A stretch of 64,000 nucleotides of DNA, from assembly GCA_039707655.1 (NCBI GenBank), contig CM077673.1, positions 3,234,001 to 3,298,000 on the forward strand, written 5' to 3'. This document shows, piece by piece, positions 36,433 to 48,916 of this stretch. Position numbers and translations under genes: made by a program. Source of the DNA: Elymus sibiricus (lineage: Eukaryota > Streptophyta > Magnoliopsida > Poales > Poaceae). The stretch's first letter is position 1. Each line of letters begins with the position of its first letter. The notes below the pieces were generated by a model. It made no database searches. It was not told where the DNA came from and was given only the letters and a program-made list of their open reading frames with translations.

Positions 36433-37612
36433 CCAAACGTTCGGGGAACCCCGGGGTCCGCTTACGGGGACTTCGCCAAAACTCGCAGATTGTTCCATTC
36501 TTACCAGTTTTCTGTGCTATTATTCACTGTTTTTTGGTTGTCGTGGTCGTCCAAACGTTCGGGGAAGCCCGTGGACCGGTTACGGGGACCTCGCCAAAAC
36601 TCACAGATTTGGTCCATTCTTACCTGTTTTCTATGCTATTACTCAGTGATTTTGGTTCTCGGGGCGATCCAAATGTTCGGGGAACCCCGGAGTCCTCTTA
36701 CTGGGACCTCGCCAAAACTTGCAGATTTTGTCCATTCTGACCAGATTTCTATGCTATTATTCACTATTTTTTTGTTGTCGTGGTCGTCCGAACATTCGGG
36801 GAAGCCCGTGGACCGGTTACGGGGACCTCGCCAAACTAGCAGATTTTGCCTATTCCGGCCAATTTTCTATGCTACTACTCACTAATTTTGGGTCTCGGGG
36901 CGATCCAAAAGTTCGGGAAACCCCGGGGTCTGCTTACGAGCACCTCGCCAAAACTCGCAGATTTGGTCCATTCTGACCAGTTTTCTATGCTATTATTCAC
37001 TGTTTTTGGTTGTCGTGGTCGTCCCAACATTTGGGGATGTCGGGGTCCGGTTACGTGGACCTCGCCAAAACTCGCAGATTTGGTCCATTCTGACCAGTTT
37101 TCTATGCTATTATTCACTGTTTTTGGTTGTCGTGGTCGTCCCAACATTTGGGGATGCCCGGGGTCCGGTTACGTGGACCTCGCCAAAACTCGCAGATTTG
37201 GTCTATTCTTACCAGTTTTCTAAGCTATTATTCACTGTTTTTTGGTTGTCGTGGTCGTCCGAACGTTCGGGGAAGCCCGTGGACCGGTTATGGGGACCTC
37301 GCCATAACTCGAAGATTTGGTCCATTCTTACCTGTTTTCTATGCTATTACTCACTCATTTTGGGTCCCGGGGCGATCCAAATGTTCGGGGAACCCCGGAG
37401 TCCGGTTACTGGGACCTCGCCAAAACTCGCAGATTCTGTCCATTCTGACCAGATTTCTATGCTATTATTCACTGTTATTTTGTTGTCGTGGTCGTCCGAA
37501 CATTCGGGGAAGCCCGTGGACCGGTTACGGGGACCTCGCCAAACTAGCAGATTTTGCCTGTTCCGGCCAGTTTTCTATGCTACTACTCACTAATTTTGGG
37601 TCTCGGGGCGAT

Positions 37613-39501
37613 CCAAAAGTTCGGGAAACCCCGGGGTCTGCTTACGAGCACCTCGCCAAAACTCGCAGATTTGGTCCATTCTGACCAGTTTTCTATGCTA
37701 TTATTCACTGTTTTTGGTTGTCGTGGTCGTCCCAACATTTGGGGATGCCCGGGGTCCGGTTACGTGGAGCTCGCCAAAACTCGCAGATTTGGTCCATTCT
37801 TACCAGTTTTCTATGCTATTACTAACTGATTTTGGGTCCCGGGGTGATCCAAACGTTCGGGGAACCCCGGGGTCCGCTTACGGGGACTTCGCCAAAACTC
37901 GTAGATTTGGTCCTTCTTACCAGTTTTCTGTGCTATTATTCACTGTTTTTTGGTTGTCGTGGTCGTCCCAACATTCGGGGATGCCCGGGGTCCGGTTACG
38001 GGGACCTCGCCAAAACTCGCAGATTTGGTCCATTCTGACCAGTTTTCTATGCTATTATTCACTGTTTTTTGGTTGTCGTGGTCGTCCAAACGTTCGGGGA
38101 AGCCCGTGCACCGGTTACGTGGACCTCGCCAAAACTCGCAGATTTGGTCCATTCTTACCAGTTTTCTGTGCTATTATTCACTGTTTTTGGTTGTCGTGGT
38201 CGTCCGAACGTTCGGGGAAGCCCGTGGACCGGTTATGGGGACCTCGCCAAAACTCACAGATTTGGTCCATTCTTACCTGTTTTCTATGCTATTACTCACT
38301 CATTTTGGGTCCCGGGGCGATCCAAATGTTCGGGGAACCCCGGAGTCCGCTTACTGGGACCTCGCCAAAACTAGCAGATTTTGCTTGTTCCGGCCAGTTT
38401 TCTATGCTACTACTCACTACTTTGGGTCTGGGGGCGATCCAAACGTTCGGGAAAGCCCGTGGACCGGTTACGGGGACCTCGCCAAAACTAGCAGATTTTG
38501 CCTGTTCCGGCCAGTTTTCTATGCTACTACTCACTAATTTTGGGTCTCGGGGCGATCCAAAAGTTCGGGAAACCCCGGGGTCTGCTTACGAGCACCTCGC
38601 CAAAACTCGCAGATTTGGTCCATTCTGACCAGTTTTCTATGCTATTATTCACTGTTTTTGGTTGTCGTGGTCGTCCCAACATTTGGGGATGCCCGGGGTC
38701 CGGTTACGTGGAGCTCGCCAAAACTCGCAGATTTGGTCCATTCTTACCAGTTTTCTATGCTATTACTAACTGATTTTGGGTCCCGGGGTGATCCAAACGT
38801 TCGGGGAACCCCGGGGTCCGCTTACGGGGACTTCGCCAAAACTCGTAGATTTGGTCCTTCTTACCAGTTTTCTGTGCTATTATTCACTGTTTTTTGGTTG
38901 TCGTGGTCGTCCCAACATTCGGGGATGCCCGGGGTCCGGTTACGGGGACCTCGCCAAAACTCGCAGATTTGGTCCATTCTGACCAGTTTTCTATGCTATT
39001 ATTCACTGTTTTTTGGTTGTCGTGGTCGTCCAAACGTTCGGGGAAGCCCGTGCACCGGTTACGTGGACCTCGCCAAAACTCGCAGATTTGGTCCATTCTT
39101 ACCAGTTTTCTGTGCTATTATTCACTGTTTTTGGTTGTCGTGGTCGTCCGAACGTTCGGGGAAGCCCGTGGACCGGTTATGGGGACCTCGCCAAAACTCA
39201 CAGATTTGGTCCATTCTTACCTGTTTTCTATGCTATTACTCACTCATTTTGGGTCCCGGGGCGATCCAAATGTTCGGGGAACCCCGGAGTCCGCTTACTG
39301 GGACCTCGCCAAAACTCGCAGATTTGGTCCATTCTGACCAGTTTTCTATGCTATTATTCACTGTTATTTTGTTGTCGTGGTCGTCCGAACATTCGGGGAA
39401 GCCCGTGGACCGGTTACGGGGACCTCGCCAAACTTGCAGATTTTGCCTGTTCCGGCCAGTTTTCTATGCTACTACTCACTAATTTTGGGTCTCGGGGCGA
39501 T
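37613..39501 (+). repeat. Internal tandem duplication of 8 monomers (944 bp + 945 bp)
   Basis: Copy 1 is 37613-38556 and copy 2 is 38557-39501. Both contain the CGTAGATTTGGTCCTTC monomer (1 bp short), the CCCAACATTCGGGGATGC C/A intermediate and the GTGCACCGGTTACGTGG monomer. Units 1 and 3 have the segment once (for example 34659-35603). The seam is at the chimeric monomer 38439-38556, where copy 1 ends differently from copy 2. Confidence 0.88.
38439..38556 (+). repeat. Chimeric B/A monomer at the duplication seam
   Basis: The monomer begins as class B (GGGTCTGGGGGCGATCC, then AAACGTTCGGG) and continues as class A (AAAGCCCGTGGACCGG). At the other homologous positions (35480 and 39378) a full A monomer is present. 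The preceding patch TTTTGCTTGTTCCGG with GGGTCTGGGGG is typical of the HOR-2247 domain (for example 12248), not of HOR-2954. ACTACTTTGGG just upstream is also 1 bp short of ACTAATTTTGGG. A recombination or gene-conversion tract from another HOR class is the simplest reading. Confidence 0.78.
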
Positions 39502-40330
39502 CCAAAAGTTCGGGAAACCCCGGGGTCTGCTTACGAGCACCTCGCCAAAACTCGCAGATTTGGTCCATTCTGACCAGTTTTCTATGCTATTATTCACTGT
39601 TTTTGGTTGTCGTGGTCGTCCCAACATTTGGGGATGCCCGGGGTCCGGTTACGTGGACCTCGCCAAAACTCGCAGATTTGGTCCATTCTTACCAGTTTTC
39701 TAAGCTATTATTCACTGTTTTTTGGTAGTCGTGGTCGTCCGAATGTTCGGGGAAGCCCGGGGTCCGGTTACGGGGACCTCGCAAAAACTCGAAGATTTGG
39801 TCCATTCTTACCAGTTTTCTATGCTATTACTCACTCATTTTGGGTCCCGGGGCGATCCAAATGTTCGGGGAACCCCAGGGTCCGCTTATGGGGAGCTTGC
39901 CAAAACTCGCAGATTTTGTCCATTCTGACCAGATTTCTATGCTATCATTCACTGTTTTTCGGTAGTCGTGGTCATCCGAACATTCGGGGAAGCCCGGGGT
40001 GCGGTTACAGGGACCTCGCCAAAACAAGCAGATTTTGTGTATCCCGGCTAGTTTCCTATGCTATTACTCACTAATTTTGGGTCCCGGGGCGATCCAAACG
40101 TTCGGGGAACCCCGGGGTCCGCATACGGGGACCTGGCCAAAACTCGCAGATTTGGTCCATTCTTACCAGTTTTCTATGCTATTATTCACTAGTTTTTGGT
40201 AGTTGTGGTCGTCCGAACGTTCGGTGAAACTCGGGATGCGGTTACGGGGACCTCGCCAAAACTAACAAATTTTGTCTGTTCCAGCCAGTTTTCTATGCTA
40301 TTACTCACTGATTTTGGGTCTCGGGGTGAT

Positions 40331-43284
40331 CCAAACGTTCGGGGAACCCCGGGGTCCGCTTACGGGGACTTCGCCAAAACTCGCAGATTGTTCCATTCTT
40401 ACCAGTTTTCTGTGCTATTATTCACTGTTTTTTGGTTGTCGTGGTCGTCCAAACGTTCGGGGAAGCCCGTGGACCGGTTACGGGGACCTCGCCAAAACTC
40501 ACAGATTTGGTCCATTCTTACCTGTTTTCTATGCTATTACTCAGTGATTTTGGTTCTCGGGGCGATCCAAATGTTCGGGGAACCCCGGAGTCCTCTTACT
40601 GGGACCTCGCCAAAACTTGCAGATTTTGTCCATTCTGACCAGATTTCTATGCTATTATTCACTATTTTTTTGTTGTCGTGGTCGTCCGAACATTCGGGGA
40701 AGCCCGTGGACCGGTTACGGGGACCTCGCCAAACTAGCAGATTTTGCCTATTCCGGCCAATTTTCTATGCTACTACTCACTAATTTTGGGTCTCGGGGCG
40801 ATCCAAAAGTTCGGGAAACCCCGGGGTCTGCTTACGAGCACCTCGCCAAAACTCGCAGATTTGGTCCATTCTGACCAGTTTTCTATGCTATTATTCACTG
40901 TTTTTGGTTGTCGTGGTCGTCCCAACATTTGGGGATGTCGGGGTCCGGTTACGTGGACCTCGCCAAAACTCGCAGATTTGGTCCATTCTGACCAGTTTTC
41001 TATGCTATTATTCACTGTTTTTGGTTGTCGTGGTCGTCCCAACATTTGGGGATGCCCGGGGTCCGGTTACGTGGACCTCGCCAAAACTCGCAGATTTGGT
41101 CTATTCTTACCAGTTTTCTAAGCTATTATTCACTGTTTTTTGGTTGTCGTGGTCGTCCGAACGTTCGGGGAAGCCCGTGGACCGGTTATGGGGACCTCGC
41201 CATAACTCGAAGATTTGGTCCATTCTTACCTGTTTTCTATGCTATTACTCACTCATTTTGGGTCCCGGGGCGATCCAAATGTTCGGGGAACCCCGGAGTC
41301 CGGTTACTGGGACCTCGCCAAAACTCGCAGATTCTGTCCATTCTGACCAGATTTCTATGCTATTATTCACTGTTATTTTGTTGTCGTGGTCGTCCGAACA
41401 TTCGGGGAAGCCCGTGGACCGGTTACGGGGACCTCGCCAAACTAGCAGATTTTGCCTGTTCCGGCCAGTTTTCTATGCTACTACTCACTAATTTTGGGTC
41501 TCGGGGCGATCCAAAAGTTCGGGAAACCCCGGGGTCTGCTTACGAGCACCTCGCCAAAACTCGCAGATTTGGTCCATTCTGACCAGTTTTCTATGCTATT
41601 ATTCACTGTTTTTGGTTGTCGTGGTCGTCCCAACATTTGGGGATGCCCGGGGTCCGGTTACGTGGAGCTCGCCAAAACTCGCAGATTTGGTCCATTCTTA
41701 CCAGTTTTCTATGCTATTACTAACTGATTTTGGGTCCCGGGGTGATCCAAACGTTCGGGGAACCCCGGGGTCCGCTTACGGGGACTTCGCCAAAACTCGT
41801 AGATTTGGTCCTTCTTACCAGTTTTCTGTGCTATTATTCACTGTTTTTTGGTTGTCGTGGTCGTCCCAACATTCGGGGATGCCCGGGGTCCGGTTACGGG
41901 GACCTCGCCAAAACTCGCAGATTTGGTCCATTCTGACCAGTTTTCTATGCTATTATTCACTGTTTTTTGGTTGTCGTGGTCGTCCAAACGTTCGGGGAAG
42001 CCCGTGCACCGGTTACGTGGACCTCGCCAAAACTCGCAGATTTGGTCCATTCTTACCAGTTTTCTGTGCTATTATTCACTGTTTTTGGTTGTCGTGGTCG
42101 TCCGAACGTTCGGGGAAGCCCGTGGACCGGTTATGGGGACCTCGCCAAAACTCACAGATTTGGTCCATTCTTACCTGTTTTCTATGCTATTACTCACTCA
42201 TTTTGGGTCCCGGGGCGATCCAAATGTTCGGGGAACCCCGGAGTCCGCTTACTGGGACCTCGCCAAAACTCGCAGATTTGGTCCATTCTGACCAGTTTTC
42301 TATGCTATTATTCACTGTTATTTTGTTGTCGTGGTCGTCCGAACATTCGGGGAAGCCCGTGGACCGGTTACGGGGACCTCGCCAAACTTGCAGATTTTGC
42401 CTGTTCCGGCCAGTTTTCTATGCTACTACTCACTAATTTTGGGTCTCGGGGCGATCCAAAAGTTCGGGAAACCCCGGGGTCTGCTTACGAGCACCTCGCC
42501 AAAACTCGCAGATTTGGTCCATTCTGACCAGTTTTCTATGCTATTATTCACTGTTTTTGGTTGTCGTGGTCGTCCCAACATTTGGGGATGCCCGGGGTCC
42601 GGTTACGTGGACCTCGCCAAAACTCGCAGATTTGGTCCCTTCTTACCAGTTTTCTAAGCTATTATTCACTGTTTTTTGGTAGTCGTGGTCGTCCGAATGT
42701 TCGGGGAAGCCCGGGGTCCGGTTACGGGGACCTCGCAAAAACTCGAAGATTTGGTCCATTCTTACCAGTTTTCTATGCTATTACTCACTCATTTTGGGTC
42801 CCGGGGCGATCCAAATGTTCGGGGAACCCCAGGGTCCGCTTATGGGGAGCTTGCCAAAACTCGCAGATTTTGTCCATTCTGACCAGATTTCTATGCTATC
42901 ATTCACTGTTTTTCGGTAGTCGTGGTTGTCCGAACATTCGGGGAAGCCCGGGGTGCGGTTACAGGGACCTCGCCAAAACAAGCAGATTTTGTGTATCCCG
43001 GCTAGTTTCCTATGCTATTACTCACTAATTTTGGGTCCCGGGGCGATCCAAACGTTCGGGGAACCCCGGGGTCCGCATACGGGGACCTGGCCAAAACTCG
43101 CAGATTTGGTCCATTCTTACCAGTTTTCTATGCTATTATTCACTAGTTTTTGGTAGTTGTGGTCGTCCGAACGTTCGGTGAAACTCGGGATGCGGTTACG
43201 GGGACCTCGCCAAAACTAACAAATTTTGTCTGTTCCAGCCAGTTTTCTATGCTATTACTCACTGATTTTGGGTCTCGGGGTGAT
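40331..43284 (+). repeat. HOR-2954 unit 3 (25 monomers)
   Basis: A standard-length copy with the same markers as unit 1. Private point changes include TTTGGTCCCTTC near 42635 and GTCGTGGTTGTCCG near 42920. Homology to the next unit continues past 43285 to about 43560, then the array changes type. Confidence 0.9.
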
Positions 43285-46124
43285 CCAAACGTTCGGGGAA
43301 CCCCGGGGTCCGCTTACGGGGACTTCGCCAAAACTCGCAGATTGTTCCATTCTTACCAGTTTTCTGTGCTATTATTCACTGTTTTTTGGTTGTCGTGGTC
43401 GTCCAAACGTTCGGGGAAGCCCGTGGACCGGTTACGGGGACCTCGCCAAAACTCGCATATTTGGTCCATTCTTACCTGTTTTCTATGCTATTACTCAGTG
43501 ATTTTGGTTCCCGGGGCGATCCAAATGTTCGGGGAACCCCGGAGTCCGCTTACTGGGACCTCGCCAAAACTCGCAGATTTGGTCCATTCTGACCAGTTTT
43601 CTATGCTATTATTCACTGTTTTTGGTTGTCGTGGTCGTCCCAACATTTGGGGATGTCCGGGGTCCGGTTACGGGGACCTCGCCAAAACTCGCAGATTTGG
43701 TCCATTCTTACCAGTTTTCTATGCTATTATTCACTGTTTTTTGGTTGTCGTGGTCGTCCAAACGCTCGGGGAAGCCCGGGGTCCGGTTACGGGGACCTCG
43801 CAAAAACTCGCAGATTTGGTCCATTCTTACCAGTTTTCTATGCTATTACTCACTCATTTTGGGTCCCGGGGCGATCCAACTGTTCGGGGAACCCCAGGGT
43901 CGGCTTATGGGGAGCTCGCCAAAACTCGCAGATTTTGTCCATTCTGACCAGATTTCTATGCTATCATTCACTGTTTTTCGGTAGTCGTGGTCGTCCGAAC
44001 GTTCGGGGTAGCCCGGGGTGCGGTTACGGGGACCTCGCCAAAACTAGCAGATTTTGTGTGTCCCGGCTAGTTTTCTATGCTACTACTCACTAATTTTGGG
44101 TCCCGGGGCGATCCAAACGTCCGGGGAACCCCGGGGTCCGCATATGGGGACCGGGCCAAAACTCGCAGATTTGGTCCATTCTTACCAGTTTTCTATGCTA
44201 TTATTCACTGGTTTTTGGTAGTTGTGGTCGTCCGAACATTCGGGGAAGCTCGGGATGCGGTTACGGGGACCTCGCCAAAACTAACAGATTTTGTCTGTTC
44301 CGGCCAGTTGTCTATGCTATTACTAACTGATTTTGGGTCCCGGGGTGATCCAAACGTTCGGGGAACCCCGGGGTCCGCTTACGGGGACTTCGCCAAAACT
44401 CGCAGATTTGGTCCATTCTTACCAGTTTTCTGTGCTATTATTCACTGTTTTTGGTTGTCGTGGTCGTCCGAACGTTCGGGGAAGCCCGTGGACCGGATAT
44501 GGGGACCTCGCCAAAACTCACAGATTTGGTCCATTCTTACCTGTTTTCTATGCTATTACTCACTCATTTTGGGTCCCGGGGCGATCCAAATGTTCGGGGA
44601 ACCCCGGAGTCCGCTTACTGGGACCTCGCCAAAACTCGCAGATTTTGTCCATTCTGACCAGATTTCTATGCTATTATTCACTATTTTTTTGTTGTCGTGG
44701 TCGTCCGAACTTTCGGGGAAGCCCGTGGACCGGTTACGGGGACCTCGCCAAAACTAGTAGATTTTGCCTGTTCCGGCCAGTTTTCTATGCTACTACTCAC
44801 TAATTTTGGGTCTCGAGGCGATCCAAACGTTCGGGGAACCCCGGGGTCCGTTTATGGGCACCTCACCAAAACTCGCAGATTTGGTCCATTCTGACCAGTT
44901 TTCTATGCTATTATTCACTGTTTTTGGTTGTCGTGGTCATCCCAACATTTGGGGATGCCCGGGGTCCGGTTACGGGGACCTCGCCAAAACTCGCAGATTT
45001 GGTCCATTCTTACCAGTTTTGTATTCTATTATTCACTGTTTTTGGTTGTCGTGGTCGTCCCAACATTTGGGGATGCCCGGGGTCCGGTTACGGGGATCTC
45101 CCCAAAACTCGCAGATTTGGTCCATTCTTACCAGTTTTCTATGCTATTATTCACTGTTTTTTGGTTGTCGTGGTCGTCCGAACGTTCGGGGAAGCTCGGG
45201 ATGCGGTTACGGGGACCTCGCCAAAACTAACAGATTTTGTCTGTTCCGGCCAGTTTTCTATGCTATTACTAACTGATTTTGGGTCTCGGGGTGATCCAAA
45301 CGTTCGGGGAACCCCGGGGTGCGCTTACGGGCACCTCGCCAAAACTCGCAGATTTGGTCCATTCTGACCAGTTTTCTATGCTATTATTCACTGTTTTTGG
45401 TTGTCGTGGTCGTCCCAACATTTGGGGATGCCCGGGGTCCGGTTACGGGGACCTCGCCAAAACTCGCAGATTTGGTCCATTCTTACCAGTTTTCTATGCT
45501 ATTATTCACTGTTTTTTGGTTGTCGTGGTCGTCCGAACGTTTGGGGAAGCCCGGGGTCTGGTTACGGGGACCACGCAAAAATTCGCAGATTTGGTCCATT
45601 CTTACCAGTTTTCTATGCTATTACTCACTCATTTTGGGTCCCGGGGCGATCCAAATGTTCGGGGAACCAGGGGGTCCGCTTATGGGGAGCTCGCCAAAAC
45701 TCGTAGATTTTGTCCATTCTGACCAGATTTCTATGCTATCATTCACTGTTTTTCTGTAGTCGTGGTCGTCCGAACGTTCGGGGAAGCCCGGGGTGCGGTT
45801 ACGGGGACCTCGCCAAAACTAGCAGATTTTGTGTGTCCCAGCTAGTTTTCTATGCTATTACTCACTAATTTTGGGTCCCGGGGCGATCCAAACGTTCGGG
45901 GAACCCCGGGGTCCGCATACGGGGACCGGGCCAAAACTCGCAGATTTGGTCCATTCTTACCAGTTTTCTATGCTATTATTCACTGGTTTTTGGTACTTGT
46001 GGTCGTCCGAACGTTCGGGGAAGCTCGGGATGCGGTTACGGGGACCTCGCCAAAACTAACAGATTTTGTCTGTTCCGGCCAGTTTTCTATGCTATTACTA
46101 ACTGATTTTGGGTCCCGGGGTGAT
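43285..46124 (+). repeat. Transitional satellite segment, 24 monomers
   Basis: 43285-43560 is still HOR-2954-like. About 43620-44060 resembles 21510-21960. About 44340-45010 matches 14190-14860 at an offset of 30154 bp, including the GGGTCTCGAGGCGATCC B monomer. From about 45320 it matches block X copy 1 at an offset of 29207 bp. Consecutive C monomers occur at about 44940 and 45060, with a local TTTTGTATTCTATT variant near 45018. It is a mosaic of four array types and no new period is visible. Confidence 0.78.
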
Positions 46125-48844
46125 CCAAACGTTCGGGGAACCCCGGGGTCCGCTTACGGGGACTTCGCCAAAACTTGCAGATTTGGTCCATTCTTACCAG
46201 ATTTCTGTGCTATTATTCACTGTTTTTTGGTTGTCGTGGTAGTCCGAACGTTCGGGGAAGCCCGTGGACCGGTTACGGGGACCTCGCCAAAACTCGCAGA
46301 TTTTGTCCGTTTCGGCCAGTTCTATATGCTATTACTCACTGATTTTCGTTCTCGGGGCGATCCAAATGTTCGGGGAGCCCCAGGGTCCGCTTACGCGGAC
46401 CTCACCAAAACTCGCAAATTTGGTCCATTCTGACCAGTTTTCTATGCTATTATTCAATGTTTTTGGTTGTCGTGGTCGTCCCAACATTTGGGGATGCCCG
46501 GGGTCCGGTTATGGGGACCTGACCAAAACTCACAGATTTGGTACATTCTTACCAGTTTTCTATGCTATTATTCACTGTTTTTTGGTTGTCGTTGTCATCC
46601 GAACGTTCGCGGAAGCCCGGGGATCGGTTACGGGGACCTCGCCAAAAGTGGCCGATTTTGTCCGTTTCGGCCAGTTTTCTATAATATTACTCACTGATTT
46701 TGGGTCCCGGGGCGATCCAAACGTTCGGGGAACCCCGGGGTCCGCTTACGAAGACCTCACCAAAACTCGTAGATTTTGTCCATTTAACAAAATTTCTATG
46801 CTATTATTAACTGTTTTTTGGTAGTCATGGTCATCCGAACATTTGGGGAAGCCCGGGGTGCGCTTACGGGGACCTTGCCAAAACTAGCAGACTTTGTCTG
46901 TTCTGGCCAGTTTTCTATGCTACTACTCATTGATTTTGGGTCATGGGGCAATCCAAATGTCCGGGGAACCCCGGGGTCCGCATAAGGGGACCTCGCCAAA
47001 ACTTGCAGATTTGGTCCATTCTTACCAGTTTTCTATGCTATTATTCAATGTTTTTTGGTTGTCGTGGTCATCCGAACGTTCGAGGATGCCCGAGGACCGG
47101 TTACGGGGACCTTGCCAAAACTCGCAGATTTTGTCCATTTTAGCCAGTTTTTATGCTTTTACTCACAGATTTTCGGTCTCGGGGCGATCCAATCGTTCGG
47201 GGAACCTCGGGGTCTGCTTACGGGGACCTCGCCAAAACTAGCAGATTTGGTCCATTCTTACTAGTTTTCTGTGCTATTATTCACTGTTTTTGGTTGTCGT
47301 GGTCGTCCGAACGTTCGGGGAAGCCCGTGGACCAGTTATGGGGACCTCGCCAAAACTCACAGATTTGCTCCATTCTTACCTATTTTCTATGCTATTACTC
47401 AGTGATTTTGGTTCCCGGGGCGATCCAAATGTTCGGGGAACCCCGGAGTCCGCTTACTGGGACGTCGCCAAAACTCGCAGATTTTGTCCATTCTGACCAG
47501 ATTTCTATGCTATTATTCACTGTTTTTTTGTTGTCGTGGTCGTCCGAACATTCGGGGAAGCCCGTGGACCGGTTACGGGGACCTCGCCAAACTAGCAGAT
47601 TTTGCCTGTTCCGGCCAGTTTTCTATGCTACTACTCACTAATTTTGGGTCTCGGGGCGATCCAAAAGTTCGGGAAACCCCGGGGTCTGCTTACGAGCACC
47701 TCGCCAAAACTCGCAGATTTGGTCCATTCTTACCAGTTTTCTATGCTATTATTCACTGTTTTTGGTTGTCGTGGTCGTCCCAACATTTGGGGATGCCGGG
47801 GTCCGGTTACGTGGACCTCGCCAAAGCTCGCAGATTTGGTCCATTCTGACCAGTTTTCTATGCTATTATTCACTGTTTTTCGTTGTCGTGGTCGTCCCAA
47901 CATTTGGGGATGCCCGGGGTCCGGTTACGTGGAGCTCGCCAAAACTCGCAGATTTGGTCTATTCTTACCAGTTTTCTAAGCTATTATTCACTGTTTTTTG
48001 GTTGTCGTGGTCGTCCGAACGTTCGGGGAAGCCCGTGGACCGGTTATGGGAACATCGCCATAACTCGAAGATTTGGTCCATTCTTACCTGTTTTCTATGC
48101 TATTATTCACTGTTTTTTGGTTGTCGTGGTCGTCCGAACGCTCGGGGAAGCCCGGTGTCCGGTTACGGGGACTTCGCCAAAACTCGCAGATTTGGTCCAT
48201 TCTTACCAGTTTTCTGTGCTATTATTCACTGTTTTTTGGTTGTCATGGTCGTCCGAACGTTCGGGGAAGCCCGGGGTCCGGTTACGGTGACCTCGCAAAC
48301 ACTCGAAGATTTGGTCCATTCTTACCAGTTTTCTGTGCTATTATTCACTGTTTTTTGGTTGTCGTGGTCGTCCAAACGTTCGGGGAAGCCCGTGGACCGG
48401 TTACGGGGGACCTCGCCAAAACTCGCAGATTTGGTCCATTCTTACCAGTTTTCTGTGCTATTATTCACTGTTTTTGGTTGTCGTGGTCGTCCGAACGTTC
48501 GGGGAAGCCCGTCGACCGGTTATGGGGACCTCGCCAAAACTCGAAGATTTGGTCCATTCTTACCTGTTTTCTATGCTATTACTCACTCATTTTGGGTCCC
48601 AGGGCGATCCAAATGTTCGGGGAACCCCGGAGTCCGCTTACTGGGACCTCGCCAAAACTCGCAGATTTTGTCCATTCTGACCAGATTTCTATGCTATTAT
48701 TCACTGTTATTTTGTTGTCGTGGTCGTCCGAACATTCGGGGAAGCCCGTGGACCGGTTACGGGGACCTCGCCAAACTAGCAGATTTTGCCTGTTCCGGCC
48801 AGTTTTCTATGCTACTATTCACTAATTTTTGGTCTTGGGGCGAT
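46125..48844 (+). repeat. Single HOR-2364-type unit (block X copy 3) passing into HOR-1299-type sequence
   Basis: 46125-47640 matches 52272-53787 at an offset of 6147 bp, including the TTCTATAATATT (46677), CATTTAACAA (46781) and AGCCAGTTTTTATGC (47143) monomers. From about 47640 it switches to monomers shared with HOR-2954 and HOR-1299 (AAAAGTTCGGGAAACCCC). A five-G run at 48405-48409 (TTACGGGGGACC) is a 1-bp insertion in a box that is otherwise four G. A run of A monomers at 47990-48480 has no B monomer, which is unusual for this array. Confidence 0.78.
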
Positions 48845-48916
48845 CCAAAAGTTCGGGAAACCCCGGGGTCTGCTTACGAGCACCTCGCCAAAACTCGCAG
48901 ATTTGGTCCATTCTGA
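47762..48916 (+). other. Longest open frame (384 codons), judged non-coding
   Basis: This is the longest of many open frames on this strand. It spans nearly ten monomers and translates the same DNA in all three frames in rotation, because 118 and 119 are not multiples of three. Peptides such as MVVVVV, TFGEARGPVTGTSPKLADL and SWSSERSGKP are therefore frame-shifted views of one repeat. It crosses the junction of two HOR classes and a 1-bp G insertion with no compensating change. There is no start context, intron or domain that would support a gene. Confidence 0.9.

Larger units (their letters stand above)
36433..40330 (+). repeat. HOR-2954 unit 2, enlarged to 33 monomers (3898 bp)
   Basis: It has the same order as unit 1 but with an extra 944 bp (eight monomers) because a segment is duplicated in tandem: the AAAAGTTCGGGAAACCCC B monomer at 37613 recurs at 38557. 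Outside the duplication the unit matches units 1 and 3 base for base over long stretches. Confidence 0.9.

Noticed and set aside
38439..38556. Simple sequencing error as the explanation of the B/A chimeric monomer
   Set aside because: The switch involves coordinated class-specific differences on both sides and an adjacent patch typical of another HOR, which random errors would not create. A misassembly remains possible and is listed as a check.
47762..48916. Long forward open frames as repetitive-protein genes
   Set aside because: The monomer length is not a multiple of three, so the frame rotates each monomer and the same DNA is read in three frames. One-base indels are tolerated freely, and overlapping frames are open on the same strand at the same place. 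No domain or start context is seen.
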